From the NCBI RefSeq assembly GCF_000427965.1, contig NZ_ATZA01000041.1:1-54330 (forward strand): 54,330 bases of DNA, written 5' to 3'. The notes under the pieces were generated by a model. It had not been told where the DNA came from. It did no database searches and worked only from the letters and a program-made list of their open reading frames with translations. Positions 8,796-16,445 of this stretch are shown here, piece by piece. Numbering within the stretch: the stretch's first letter is position 1; every line of letters starts with the position of its first letter. The translations under genes were made by a program, and so were the position numbers. The stretch is from Olivibacter sitiensis DSM 17696 (GTDB lineage Bacteria; Bacteroidota; Bacteroidia; Sphingobacteriales; Sphingobacteriaceae).

Positions 8796-9731
8796 ATGAA
8801 CCTTTTAAGAAAATTGCCCATATGGATGGTCGCAGCCATAGGCCTGATGGGTTGCAATCAATCTGGTCAAAAATCCGACGCTATGCAAGATACCCTTGTG
8901 ATTGACCACAAGTTGGGTAAAACCACTATAGGTGATAAGCCGTCCAGGATCGTTGTCTTCGACATCGGTGCATTGGAAACGTTCAACGAGCTGGGGGTGA
9001 AGCCCATTGGGATTCCCAAGCGGTACATGCCAGCATATCTTTCTTCGCTGAAAGATGATGAAACGATAGGCGACGTGGGATCGGTCATCGAGCCTAATCT
9101 GGAAGCGATAAACGCCCTGTCGCCTGATCTGATCCTCATTTCTACGAGGCAAGAACGGTTTTATGATGAACTGAGCAAAATAGGACCGACTATCTATGTG
9201 GGTGTGGACACGAAAGATTATATCAATTCCTTTAAGCACAATACCTTGCTCATCGGTAGTATCGTCGGTAAGGAAAAAGAAACGGAAGATAAGTTGAACG
9301 CCGTTTTGGACAAGATAGGAGAGGTACGAAAAATAGCCGAAGGCAAGCCTGGGAAAGCTTTGTTCCTGCTCTACAACAATGGGCGCTTTAACGCTTATGG
9401 CAAGGGCTCCAGATTTGGCTTTATCCATGACGTGATAGGACTGCAACCCGCATTGGAGCACGTAGAGGAATCCGTGCACGGGCAATTGGTATCCAATGAG
9501 TTGATAGCGGAGACCAATCCCGACTATTTGTTTATCGTAGACCGCAATGAAGCGGTAGCCGGTACGGCGGCCGGTAAGGACAACATAGAAAATAAACTGA
9601 TTCAACAAACGGCTGCTTACAAGAATCACCATATCTATTACCTGGATCCCGAGGTTTGGTTTATTTCGGGCGGCGGACTGACCTCAACGGAGAAAATGCT
9701 CGAGGATATGGAGAAAATACTCAAACCTTAG
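8796..9731 (+). CDS. CeuE/VctP-type periplasmic siderophore-binding lipoprotein
   Basis: 311 residues. The lipoprotein signal ends at LMGC (Cys about 20). Two lobes joined by a helix give the class III fold: SRIVVFDIGALETFNELGV, then GVKPIGIPKRYMP, GDVGSVIEPNLEAINALSPDLIL, and a C-lobe with GSRFGFIHDVIGL and NPDYLFIVDR. The SRFGxIHD segment is typical of CeuE, VctP and YclQ, which bind tetradentate catecholates such as linear enterobactin breakdown products or petrobactin. It is the last gene of the esterase-permease-permease-ATPase unit, 18 bases after the ATPase. A palindromic repeat block follows the stop and may end the transcript. Confidence 0.86.
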   Translation: MNLLRKLPIWMVAAIGLMGCNQSGQKSDAMQDTLVIDHKLGKTTIGDKPSRIVVFDIGALETFNELGVKPIGIPKRYMPAYLSSLKDDETIGDVGSVIEPNLEAINALSPDLILISTRQERFYDELSKIGPTIYVGVDTKDYINSFKHNTLLIGSIVGKEKETEDKLNAVLDKIGEVRKIAEGKPGKALFLLYNNGRFNAYGKGSRFGFIHDVIGLQPALEHVEESVHGQLVSNELIAETNPDYLFIVDRNEAVAGTAAGKDNIENKLIQQTAAYKNHHIYYLDPEVWFISGGGLTSTEKMLEDMEKILKP

Positions 9732-9911
9732 TCTCCTACGCTCATAGCCTTGCTACGTGGATAGGAATACAAGGAGGACTATCCGTAGTCTGTCGGGATA
9801 GGGATGCACTGGGGACTACGGATTGGGGAAATGATATGGTAGTCTCCAGACTACCAATTTCACAATTCAATCCTTAGTCTCCTACGCTCACAGCCTTGCT
9901 ACAGACTAAGG
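9726..9911. repeat. Palindromic intergenic repeat block after the siderophore ABC operon
   Basis: Two 31-bp direct copies begin CCTTAGTCTCCTACGCTCA (9726-9756 and 9872-9902, one mismatch). The second is closed by AGACTAAGG at 9903-9911, giving 9-bp arms around 22 bases. Between the copies lies a perfect hairpin, TGGTAGTCT-CC-AGACTACCA (9837-9856). The block starts inside the last codons of the binding-protein gene. It looks like a REP/BIME-type element and could stabilise or terminate the upstream mRNA. Confidence 0.65.
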
Positions 9912-9939
9912 ATAGGGAAAGAGATACGCTATATTTATT

Positions 9940-9958
9940 ATTTAGAATGATTATAAAT
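9940..9958. promoter_or_regulatory. Fur-like operator at the methyltransferase promoter
   Basis: ATTTAGAAT-G-ATTATAAAT is a 9-1-9 palindrome with a single mismatch, the best of the three Fur-like boxes in this locus. It covers the -33 region of a promoter whose -7 box is a perfect TAGGTTTG at 9973-9980. Confidence 0.6.
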
Positions 9959-10023
9959 AATTTATTTTTGCTTAGGTTTGTATCCGTAAGCGCGGAATAC
10001 TACAAGCCAAGTATATTATAATC

Positions 10024-10725
10024 ATGGGAAAAGAAGAACAACAAATAGACTACCAATGGCTCGCAGGTCAGCTTGCCCATCCATCGGGTGAGGGAGCCAA
10101 GAAAGTGGCTGAGCAGATGGCCCTATCCAATGCCGGTATGATAGGCAATACCATTGCCCAACTGGAGACAGGGATCAATCAGCGGATACTGGAAATAGGA
10201 ATGGGCAACGGGAGTCATATGTACCGGGTTTTTGAGCAACTGATTGATTGTGTTTACTATGGGGTGGATGTTTCTCGTGAAATGATTGCAGAGGCTACCA
10301 AGGCCAATAGGAAATGGGTAGATAGGGGAAGGATGCTTCTGCAGCAAATAAATGGCGAGTCGTTACCTTTTGCCGATAATACCTTTGAATTGGTCTTTAC
10401 GGTCAACACGCTCTATTTTTTCAAGGAACCGGAGCGCTTTATAGCGGAGATTTTCAGGGTCATGAAGCCCAATGGTAAGCTATACCTGGCCTTTGCCGAT
10501 CGATCTTTTATGGAGACCTTGCCATTTGTGCAATATGGTTTTCGTCTGTACGACCTTGCGGCAGCGACGATGTTGCTGACCACCACGACTTGGCCTACTA
10601 CCGTACAGAAAATCATTACCAAAGATGAAGATATCCTCAGCAATGCGCAGCAGCAGCAGGTAAAGCGCAAGTATCATATCATCGTCGTGCGCAAAATGGC
10701 CGATAGATCTCATGCCGAGTTATGA
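10024..10725 (+). CDS. Class I SAM-dependent methyltransferase
   Basis: 233 residues of Methyltransf_11 type. Motif I is RILEIGMGNGSHM, an acidic motif II region follows (YYGVDVSREMI), then LPFADNTFELVFTVNTLYFF and FRVMKPNGKLYLAF. No signal peptide or membrane segment is seen. It has its own promoter with a Fur-like box, so it appears iron-regulated even though a repeat block separates it from the ABC operon. Its substrate is unknown; a role with siderophores or menaquinone-like metabolites would be guesswork. It ends 6 bases inside the convergent alkaline phosphatase gene. Confidence 0.85.
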   Translation: MGKEEQQIDYQWLAGQLAHPSGEGAKKVAEQMALSNAGMIGNTIAQLETGINQRILEIGMGNGSHMYRVFEQLIDCVYYGVDVSREMIAEATKANRKWVDRGRMLLQQINGESLPFADNTFELVFTVNTLYFFKEPERFIAEIFRVMKPNGKLYLAFADRSFMETLPFVQYGFRLYDLAAATMLLTTTTWPTTVQKIITKDEDILSNAQQQQVKRKYHIIVVRKMADRSHAEL

Positions 10726-12141
10726 GCGAGCTACCCCTGTTGCATCGAGCATCAATTGGTGCAATTCGTAGTTTTTTACAAAGGGCATGAGCATTTCCTT
10801 GCCCGGCCCGAACATGGCCAGTTCCACATAGTCGGCCGAATGGTCCATGGCACCCCAACCTATCGAGGTATGTTCTTGCTGGATTAGCGCCAGTGACCTA
10901 AAAGGCAATTTCCGGGGATTATACAATCCTGCTTCGTCCAAGGACTGATAATGGCTCAGTACTTCCCTGGCTTCTTCGTCCGTAGGAATCCAGGATTGCG
11001 CATATTCAACGCGTTCCTTTAATGCTGATATACTGGTGTTTGGCCTTGTTCCGTTCAGTATCCAATCGTTGGTATGCCTGTATCGTTGCAGGCTGTCAAA
11101 ATGTGCGTTGGCCTTGTCCCCGTAGAATAGTCCCGGATTGGCATTGCCATGGTCGGTGGTGATGATGACCAATGTGTTTCTATCGGCCTCTGCAAAAGCG
11201 ATGGCTTCTGCTACCGCATCGTCAAAGGCCAACTGGTCATATAGGAGTGCGGAAGCATCATTGGCATGGGCCGCCCAATCTACTTTTCCGCCCTCTACCT
11301 GTAGGACAAAGCCCTTTTTGTTTTGTTTCAATTTGTTGATGGCCGTCCTTGTCATCTCTGCTAAGGTGGGAATGTTGTTTTTCAACGAGGCATCATTTTC
11401 CCTATCCAACGTATAGGGGAGGCCATCCTCATGAAAAACACCTAGTATAGGTCTACTTTCGTTTTCTTTGATAGCCAGCATGGCCTTTCGATCCTTGACC
11501 ACGGCATATCCGCTTTGCTCAAATTTGCCAAATACATCCAGCTTGTCCTCTCGCTTCTCCGCATCAAAGAACTCCGTGCCACCGCCCATCATCACATCAA
11601 AGCGCAGGTCATGGTATAGGAGGGCAATCTCTGGCATGGCGGAACGTTTGGCACTATTGACGCAGAATCCCGCCGGCGTAGCATGGGTAATGGGGACGGT
11701 GGTGACACATCCCACGGATTTTCCCGCGTCCTTGAATTTCTGAAGGATAGGTTTGTTGAACGAGCCGTCGTCGTTGACGTTCAGGGAGCCGTTCGCTACG
11801 CGTTTGCCACCACCCCAGGCAGAGCTGGCAGCGGCCGAGTCGGTCACCATGGAGCTGGCAGATGCCGTGTCCATCAACGCCCGTGCCACCGTATGCTCCT
11901 CATAGAGGCTCATCCATCGGCTATTTTTACCTTCTTTGCGTATTTTCAATAGGTTGGCCATATTCAGTGTACCGGTACTCATACCGTCGCTTACCAAAAA
12001 AATGATGTTCTTTGTAGAACCGGCTGTTTTTTCCCGGTTATCAGCACCTGGTACGGTCCTGCCAAGGCTATCAAATGGCGATAATATACTTGCTCCTATG
12101 GCGGCAAGTGTGCCGTTGCGGAAAAATTCCCTTCTTTTCAT
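10720..12141 (-). CDS. Alkaline phosphatase (PhoA superfamily, Tat-type signal)
   Basis: 473 residues. The start MKRREFFRNGTLAAIGASIL is a twin-arginine-like signal. Catalytic landmarks: metal Asp in IIFLVSDGMS, nucleophile Ser in TDSAAASSAWGGG, GGKVDWAAHANDAS, TTDHGNANPG, and a late metal His in WGAMDHSADYVELA. It should be a periplasmic phosphomonoesterase with a two-zinc, one-magnesium centre. It lies 44 bases downstream of the COG0523 GTPase gene with no terminator between, so it is probably co-transcribed from the Zur-like promoter near 13.45 kb. That is notable because it would place a zinc enzyme under zinc-starvation control beside a putative metallochaperone. Confidence 0.9.
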   Translation of the reverse strand: MKRREFFRNGTLAAIGASILSPFDSLGRTVPGADNREKTAGSTKNIIFLVSDGMSTGTLNMANLLKIRKEGKNSRWMSLYEEHTVARALMDTASASSMVTDSAAASSAWGGGKRVANGSLNVNDDGSFNKPILQKFKDAGKSVGCVTTVPITHATPAGFCVNSAKRSAMPEIALLYHDLRFDVMMGGGTEFFDAEKREDKLDVFGKFEQSGYAVVKDRKAMLAIKENESRPILGVFHEDGLPYTLDRENDASLKNNIPTLAEMTRTAINKLKQNKKGFVLQVEGGKVDWAAHANDASALLYDQLAFDDAVAEAIAFAEADRNTLVIITTDHGNANPGLFYGDKANAHFDSLQRYRHTNDWILNGTRPNTSISALKERVEYAQSWIPTDEEAREVLSHYQSLDEAGLYNPRKLPFRSLALIQQEHTSIGWGAMDHSADYVELAMFGPGKEMLMPFVKNYELHQLMLDATGVARS

Positions 12142-12184
12142 TTTTCAAATTATCAATTAATTGTTTTGTCGTATGGATAAGGGG

Positions 12185-13405
12185 TCATTGGAAGCTAAGT
12201 GTAGCGGGAAATGGATCTATCCAATGTTTATCTTTCCAATTTGGCACCTCTTCATCCTTTATAAGGCAGTCTTCCAGCTCTTGTAGATACAGCTCTCTGT
12301 TCATATTTTGTCCGATAAATACAAGCTCATTTTGTCTGTCCCCCCATTCCTTATCCCATTTGGATTCTATTTCCTGCTGGAACGTGTGGTAATCGGCATA
12401 AGCTATACGTTCCTTATAAGGCATGCTGCACCACCATACACCGGCGGGTTCTACCCTCAGGCTTCCCCCTGCCTGGCTGAAGTTGATGGCTTTGTCCGGT
12501 CTGGAGGCCAACCAAAAAAGCCCTTTTGCCCGTATGATATTGTTCGGGTACCGTTGGTTCAGGTAGGTCATCCATCGCTCGGGATGGAAAGGTTTCTTGC
12601 TTCGGAATACGAAAGAGGAGATGCCGTATTCCTCCGTTTCGGGTGTATGTCCCGGCGCGTTCAGCTCCTTGATCCAGCCGGCAGCAGCAGAGGCCTTGTC
12701 GAAGTCAAACAAATGTGTATTCAGTATATCATTTGGATTGACCTTGCCAAAATTTGATCGAATAATCCGGGCATCCGGATTGAGTTTGCGCAGGGCTGCT
12801 TCCAGTAGGCCCACTGTTTCCGGAAGTACCAGGTCGGTCTTGTTCAGGATAATGACATTGGCAAACTCCACCTGATCCAGCAATAGGTTGACAAGGGCAC
12901 GGGCATCCTGCATGTCTTCCGTCAGCCCCCTGTCCAGCAATGTTTCATCGGTAGAAAAATCTGTGAAGAAGTTGAGGCAGTCCACCACCGTCACCATGGT
13001 GTCTATGTAGCTGAAACGGCTTAGGTCTATTCCCATGGCTTCATCGGCATAACTCCATGTTTGGGCAACGGGCACGGGTTCTGAGATGCCCGTGCTCTCT
13101 ATCAGGAGGTAATCAAAGCGGTTTTCCCTTGCCAGACGTTCTACCTCTTGCATTAGGTCCTCGCGCAGCGTGCAGCAGATGCATCCATTGCTCATTTCCA
13201 CTAGTTTCTCTTCCGTTCTTGAAAGTGTTTGCTCTTTTGATACCAATTGCGCATCGATGTTCACCTCGCTCATATCATTAACGATAACGGCGACTTTTAG
13301 GCCTTTCTTGTTGTGCAAAATGTGGTTGAGAAGCGTCGTCTTGCCTGCTCCCAGAAAGCCGCTCAATACGGTCACGGGGAGCTTCCTTGTCCTTTCTTTG
13401 ATCAT
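12185..13405 (-). CDS. COG0523 (CobW/ZigA-type) metal-chaperone GTPase
   Basis: 406 residues. G1 loop [16 protein letters not shown] (about 15-30), the family metal motif CICC at about 75-78 within [13 protein letters not shown], switch/G3 [11 protein letters not shown], and NKTD specificity motif in [10 protein letters not shown] CobW_C domain follows from about 270. COG0523 proteins deliver metal, usually zinc, to client enzymes using GTP; ZigA/YeiR members are Zur-regulated. Two Zur-like boxes cover the promoter 50-90 bases upstream. The next gene on the transcript is an alkaline phosphatase, a possible client. Confidence 0.88.
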   Translation of the reverse strand: MIKERTRKLPVTVLSGFLGAGKTTLLNHILHNKKGLKVAVIVNDMSEVNIDAQLVSKEQTLSRTEEKLVEMSNGCICCTLREDLMQEVERLARENRFDYLLIESTGISEPVPVAQTWSYADEAMGIDLSRFSYIDTMVTVVDCLNFFTDFSTDETLLDRGLTEDMQDARALVNLLLDQVEFANVIILNKTDLVLPETVGLLEAALRKLNPDARIIRSNFGKVNPNDILNTHLFDFDKASAAAGWIKELNAPGHTPETEEYGISSFVFRSKKPFHPERWMTYLNQRYPNNIIRAKGLFWLASRPDKAINFSQAGGSLRVEPAGVWWCSMPYKERIAYADYHTFQQEIESKWDKEWGDRQNELVFIGQNMNRELYLQELEDCLIKDEEVPNWKDKHWIDPFPATLSFQ

Positions 13406-13442
13406 GTTGTTCAGTTTTTGCTATGGTGGCGATATTCTTTAA

Positions 13443-13457
13443 TGCAATAATGTTGCA
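13443..13457. promoter_or_regulatory. Zur-like operator 1 (cobW side)
   Basis: TGCAATA-A-TGTTGCA is a 7-1-7 palindrome with one mismatch. It overlaps the start region of the leftward cobW promoter and, through TTG at 13453-13455, the -33 element of the rightward merC promoter. Core GCAA-N5-TTGC is shared with box 2. Confidence 0.65.
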
Positions 13458-13483
13458 AATTAAATCAATTGCTTTTATATTTG
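13453..13483 (+). promoter_or_regulatory. Predicted merC-ABC promoter
   Basis: TTG at 13453-13455, exactly 20 bases, then TATATTTG at 13476-13483: a full match to TTG-N20-TAnnTTTG. The -33 lies in Zur-like box 1 and the -7 runs into box 2. Confidence 0.65.
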
Positions 13484-13486
13484 CAA
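13456..13486 (-). promoter_or_regulatory. Predicted cobW promoter
   Basis: Read leftward: TTG at 13486-13484, 20-base spacer, TTAATTTG at 13463-13456 (one deviation from TAnnTTTG). The -33 element lies inside Zur-like box 2, and the transcription start falls in box 1. Confidence 0.5.
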
Positions 13487-13496
13487 TATTGTTGCT
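13482..13496. promoter_or_regulatory. Zur-like operator 2 (merC side)
   Basis: TGCAATA-T-TGTTGCT, core GCAA-N5-TTGC, 39 bases from box 1 centre to centre. It covers the end of the merC -7 box and its start site, and also the cobW -33 element. Confidence 0.6.
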
Positions 13497-13549
13497 TTTA
13501 AAAGTTGGCTAAATGCTGATTTTGATTGGAGAGAGTAGGATTGTTGTAT

Positions 13550-13960
13550 ATGAAAATGATTAGAAAGAAAATCAGTCTGGACCATTTAGGTTTTACGGCC
13601 TCTGCTTTGTGCGCGGTGCATTGCGCTGTTATGCCATTTGTTATTACGTTCCTGCCGCTTATAGGTCTGGATTTCCTATCCAAGCCGTGGTTCGAGCTAG
13701 GCGTCAGTTTATTGTCCGTGGCCATAGGCGTCAGCGCCTTGGTGCCGGCTTATCTCAAGGTGCACCGCAATAGATGGCCCATGTTTCTATTGACGATTGG
13801 GCTGGGTTTGATCATGTGTGTGCATTTTTTGGGATACCACCACATAGAGTTCGTGCTAATGCCCATCGGCGGTTTTTCCATTGCTTCGGCACATTATATC
13901 AATTGGAAACTTTCAAGAACCTTGCACGGTCATGCCCTTAAGACAGATTTGGAGAAATAG
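13550..13960 (+). CDS. MerC-domain inner-membrane protein
   Basis: 136 residues from the ATG at 13550, chosen because GGAGAGAGTAGGA lies just upstream; a TTG eight codons earlier is less likely. Four hydrophobic segments, with the MerC-type metal pair in the first (SALCAVHCAVMPF, Cys21, His24, Cys25) and a further Cys-His cluster in LIMCVHFLGYHHIEF. MerC was described for mercuric ion uptake, but no mer genes are present. In Bacteroidota such proteins often sit beside COG0523 genes in Zur regulons, and zinc handling is the better inference here. First gene of the rightward Zur-like unit. Confidence 0.8.
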   Translation: MKMIRKKISLDHLGFTASALCAVHCAVMPFVITFLPLIGLDFLSKPWFELGVSLLSVAIGVSALVPAYLKVHRNRWPMFLLTIGLGLIMCVHFLGYHHIEFVLMPIGGFSIASAHYINWKLSRTLHGHALKTDLEK

Positions 13961-14102
13961 GCTTTTTGGGCTGTTTGTTTTCTTGCTGACGGCCATGTTG
14001 TTAAAGCCATTGTGTCGGCACGGTAATTTTTACAAGCGGGAGCCCGATGCGATTTATTTTGGTCCTTCTGGTGCTGATAGACCAGATAACAATAGGTATT
14101 GA
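13932..14102 (+). CDS. Possible small membrane protein (doubtful)
   Basis: A 56-codon frame beginning MPLRQIWRNRLFGLFVFLL starts inside the last 29 bases of merC and fills part of the 164-base space before the ABC ATPase. It has one hydrophobic stretch and a basic start, but no family I recognise. It could equally be untranslated spacer. Confidence 0.25.
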   Translation: MPLRQIWRNRLFGLFVFLLTAMLLKPLCRHGNFYKREPDAIYFGPSGADRPDNNRY

Positions 14103-14124
14103 ATGTGCTATTTTTTTATTTGTT

Positions 14125-14760
14125 ATGGTTAGATTTTCATCTTTAGCGTACACCTACGATGCGGTCAATTGGAAGCCCTTGGCATTTCCAGATGGCCAAA
14201 GTACGCCAGCTTTGCCCTTATTGATTACAGGACCTTCCGGCGCCGGCAAGAGCACCCTCTTGCATTTGATCGCAGGTATATTGCGGCCCGTAAGTGGTGA
14301 GGTTTTGGTCAATGGTCAGAACCTATCGAATATGGGACAACAGAGGCTAGACCGTTTTCGTGGACGGGAAATAGGGCTGATACTTCAAAATGCACATTTC
14401 TTTCCTGCATTGAGCGTCATGGATAATTTGTTGCTGGCTCCTTATTTCAACGGGCGAAAGGTAGACAAGTCGCTGGTACTTGATTTGGCTGCACGTCTAC
14501 ATATAAAACACTTATTACACCAGCGCGTGACCCGGATCAGTGTGGGCGAGCAGCAGCGTGTTTGCATTGCACGCGCTTTGGTTAACGAACCTTCGGTGTT
14601 ACTTGCCGATGAGCCTACAAGTAGCTTGGATGATGAAAACTGCCAAGCGGTACTCCAGCTGTTGATGGAACAGGCGCAGCTGTCAAATGCCTCACTTGTC
14701 GTCGTTACCCACGATAATCGATTGAAATCCGCTTTCAGTAATATGATTCAACTATCATGA
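14125..14760 (+). CDS. LolD/MacB-type ABC ATPase of a zinc-responsive transporter
   Basis: 211 residues from the ATG at 14125; the frame is open further upstream but that part reads as non-coding. Walker A is GPSGAGKST, the signature is the variant ISVGEQQRV, Walker B is VLLADEPTSSLD, and the H-loop lies in VVTHD. The SVGxQQ signature is common in the small LolD-like ATPases paired with FtsX permeases. With the His-rich permease and the DUF3299 gene it matches the gene set of the Pseudomonas aeruginosa zinc-starvation operon PA4063-PA4066, although no homologue of the PA4063 His-rich protein is seen. The stop overlaps the permease start (ATGA). Confidence 0.85.
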   Translation: MVRFSSLAYTYDAVNWKPLAFPDGQSTPALPLLITGPSGAGKSTLLHLIAGILRPVSGEVLVNGQNLSNMGQQRLDRFRGREIGLILQNAHFFPALSVMDNLLLAPYFNGRKVDKSLVLDLAARLHIKHLLHQRVTRISVGEQQRVCIARALVNEPSVLLADEPTSSLDDENCQAVLQLLMEQAQLSNASLVVVTHDNRLKSAFSNMIQLS

Positions 14761-15980
14761 CCATTAAGATTATTTTGAGCAATCTTTTTTATAGGCCTGC
14801 CCATACTGTATTGAGCATATTGTTGCTTTTGTTTGGCGTTGGCCTCATTTCCTTTCTCCTGTTGCTGCAACATAGGCTAGCCGACAAATTGACCAAGGAT
14901 ATGCAGGGGATAGACCTGGTACTGGGGGCTAAGGGGAGCCCATTGCAACTGGTACTTTCTGCCATTTATCAGTTGGATGCGCCTACGGGCAATATTTCCG
15001 TGGAAGAGGCAGAGCGGATTCGCAAGCATCCCATGGTGGCAATGGGCATCCCTCTAGCCTATGGCGATTCTTACCGCTCTTTCAAAATAGTGGGCACTAC
15101 CAAGGAATACCTGGAGCGCTATCAGGTTGCCATGCGCGAGGGGGATGTGTTTGAGGAAGAAATGGAGGCTGTGATAGGCAGTGACGTGGCCAGAAAAAGT
15201 GGTCTAAAATTGGGTGATCATTTTCATGGCACGCACGGAACGGTTGCGGGAGGGCATGTGCATGAGGAATATGCTTATGTGGTAAAGGGCATTTTGGCAC
15301 CCTCCGGAAGGGTTGTGGATCAGCTGATCTTGACGGATATTCCCTCTGTCTGGAAGTTACATCATGAGAAGCATGACCATGATGAGGTGCACGATCACGA
15401 AGATGCAGGGCATGTGCATGAAGATCATGAGGAGGAAAAGGAAATAACGGCCATGCTACTATCCTTGAGAAGCCCAATGGGTGCAGCCATACTTCCGAGA
15501 ATGGTGAGTGACAACACGGATATGCAGGCGGTCTCCCCCAGCTTGGAAATTACCAAACTGCTGCAGATTGTGGGCATAGGTACCACGGCCATTCAAGGGA
15601 TTGCCATAGGCATTATAGCAATTGCCATCATCAGCGTGATCATTTCGTTGTACAACAGGGTGAACGAAAGGATGTACGAGCTGGCACTGGCCAGGGTTAT
15701 GGGAGGAAGTAGGTATCAGGTAGGTTTCTTGGTGCTGGCCGAGGGGGTCGTTCTTACCTTGCTTGGCCTCTTTGGCGGCTTGCTTATATCCCGATTGGCT
15801 TTCTGGGTACTTACGCATTACAGTGGCAACCGTTTGGTACTCAATGGAAATGTTGCCCAGTTGGTGCCCAATGAGCTTCTACTTATCGCTTCCGTGCTCG
15901 TGATCGGAGTTTCCGTTTCCTTGATTCCTGCCGTCAAAGCTTATTTTATCAATTTATCAAAAATATTAAGTCATGAATAA
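14757..15980 (+). CDS. FtsX/MacB-type ABC permease with a His-rich periplasmic loop
   Basis: 407 residues. One N-terminal membrane helix (about 15-38), a large periplasmic domain, and three C-terminal helices with the FtsX pattern (ERMYELALARVMGGSR). The periplasmic domain has two His clusters: HFHGTHGTVAGGHVHE at about 155-170, and about 201-224, where His alternates with Asp and Glu (HHEKHDHDEVHDHED). These look like zinc-binding loops. FtsX-type permeases normally act on lipoproteins or drive mechanotransmission rather than import ions, so the reaction is uncertain. Coupled to the ATPase by a 4-base overlap and to the next gene by 8 bases. Confidence 0.85.
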   Translation: MTIKIILSNLFYRPAHTVLSILLLLFGVGLISFLLLLQHRLADKLTKDMQGIDLVLGAKGSPLQLVLSAIYQLDAPTGNISVEEAERIRKHPMVAMGIPLAYGDSYRSFKIVGTTKEYLERYQVAMREGDVFEEEMEAVIGSDVARKSGLKLGDHFHGTHGTVAGGHVHEEYAYVVKGILAPSGRVVDQLILTDIPSVWKLHHEKHDHDEVHDHEDAGHVHEDHEEEKEITAMLLSLRSPMGAAILPRMVSDNTDMQAVSPSLEITKLLQIVGIGTTAIQGIAIGIIAIAIISVIISLYNRVNERMYELALARVMGGSRYQVGFLVLAEGVVLTLLGLFGGLLISRLAFWVLTHYSGNRLVLNGNVAQLVPNELLLIASVLVIGVSVSLIPAVKAYFINLSKILSHE

Positions 15981-16413
15981 ATGTTTGCTATCGCTTTTTC
16001 TCATTTTACCTTACTTGGCCTTGGCGCAGCCGCCTGCCAAAAAAGTGAGCTGGGACGTATTGGAGAATATTCAGTTTGACAAGAAATTTGTGAAGGAATA
16101 TGATTCCTACGCCATGTTTCCCAAATTCACTCCTGCAGTGAAAAACCTGGAAGGGCAAATAGTGGAAATAGAGGGCTTCACGATCCCTTTGGAACTCAGT
16201 ACCAAATGGGTGGCACTTTCGGTCAATCCCAATTCTTCCTGTTTTTTCTGCGGTGCTGCTGGCCCAGCGTCGGTCATGACAGTGCGGTTTAAGAATGGCA
16301 AAAAACAATATGAGGTAGATGATTATAAGCGTTTTAGGGGGAAATTGAAACTTAATAGCAAGGACATCAATGAGTTTTACTACATCTTGGAGGATGCGGT
16401 GGAGGTAAGATAG
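15973..16413 (+). CDS. DUF3299 secreted protein of the zinc-responsive operon
   Basis: 146 residues with a Sec signal (MNKCLLSLFLILPYLALAQ). The core GQIVEIEGFTIPLE and NPNSSCFFCGAAGPASVMTV contains the CxxC pair characteristic of DUF3299, followed by a compact beta domain (FRGKLKLNSKDINEFYYILEDAV). Homologues accompany the LolD/FtsX-like zinc-responsive transporter in Proteobacteria (PA4066). It should be periplasmic and may bind metal or partner with the permease. It is the last gene of the merC unit. Confidence 0.8.
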   Translation: MNKCLLSLFLILPYLALAQPPAKKVSWDVLENIQFDKKFVKEYDSYAMFPKFTPAVKNLEGQIVEIEGFTIPLELSTKWVALSVNPNSSCFFCGAAGPASVMTVRFKNGKKQYEVDDYKRFRGKLKLNSKDINEFYYILEDAVEVR

Positions 16414-16445
16414 CGGATAAAGCGTGAGGGAGTAACGTAAGGAAC

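Noticed and set aside
9726-9911. Direct repeats considered as a CRISPR array
   Set aside because: Only two copies, 115 bases apart, no regular spacers and no cas genes.
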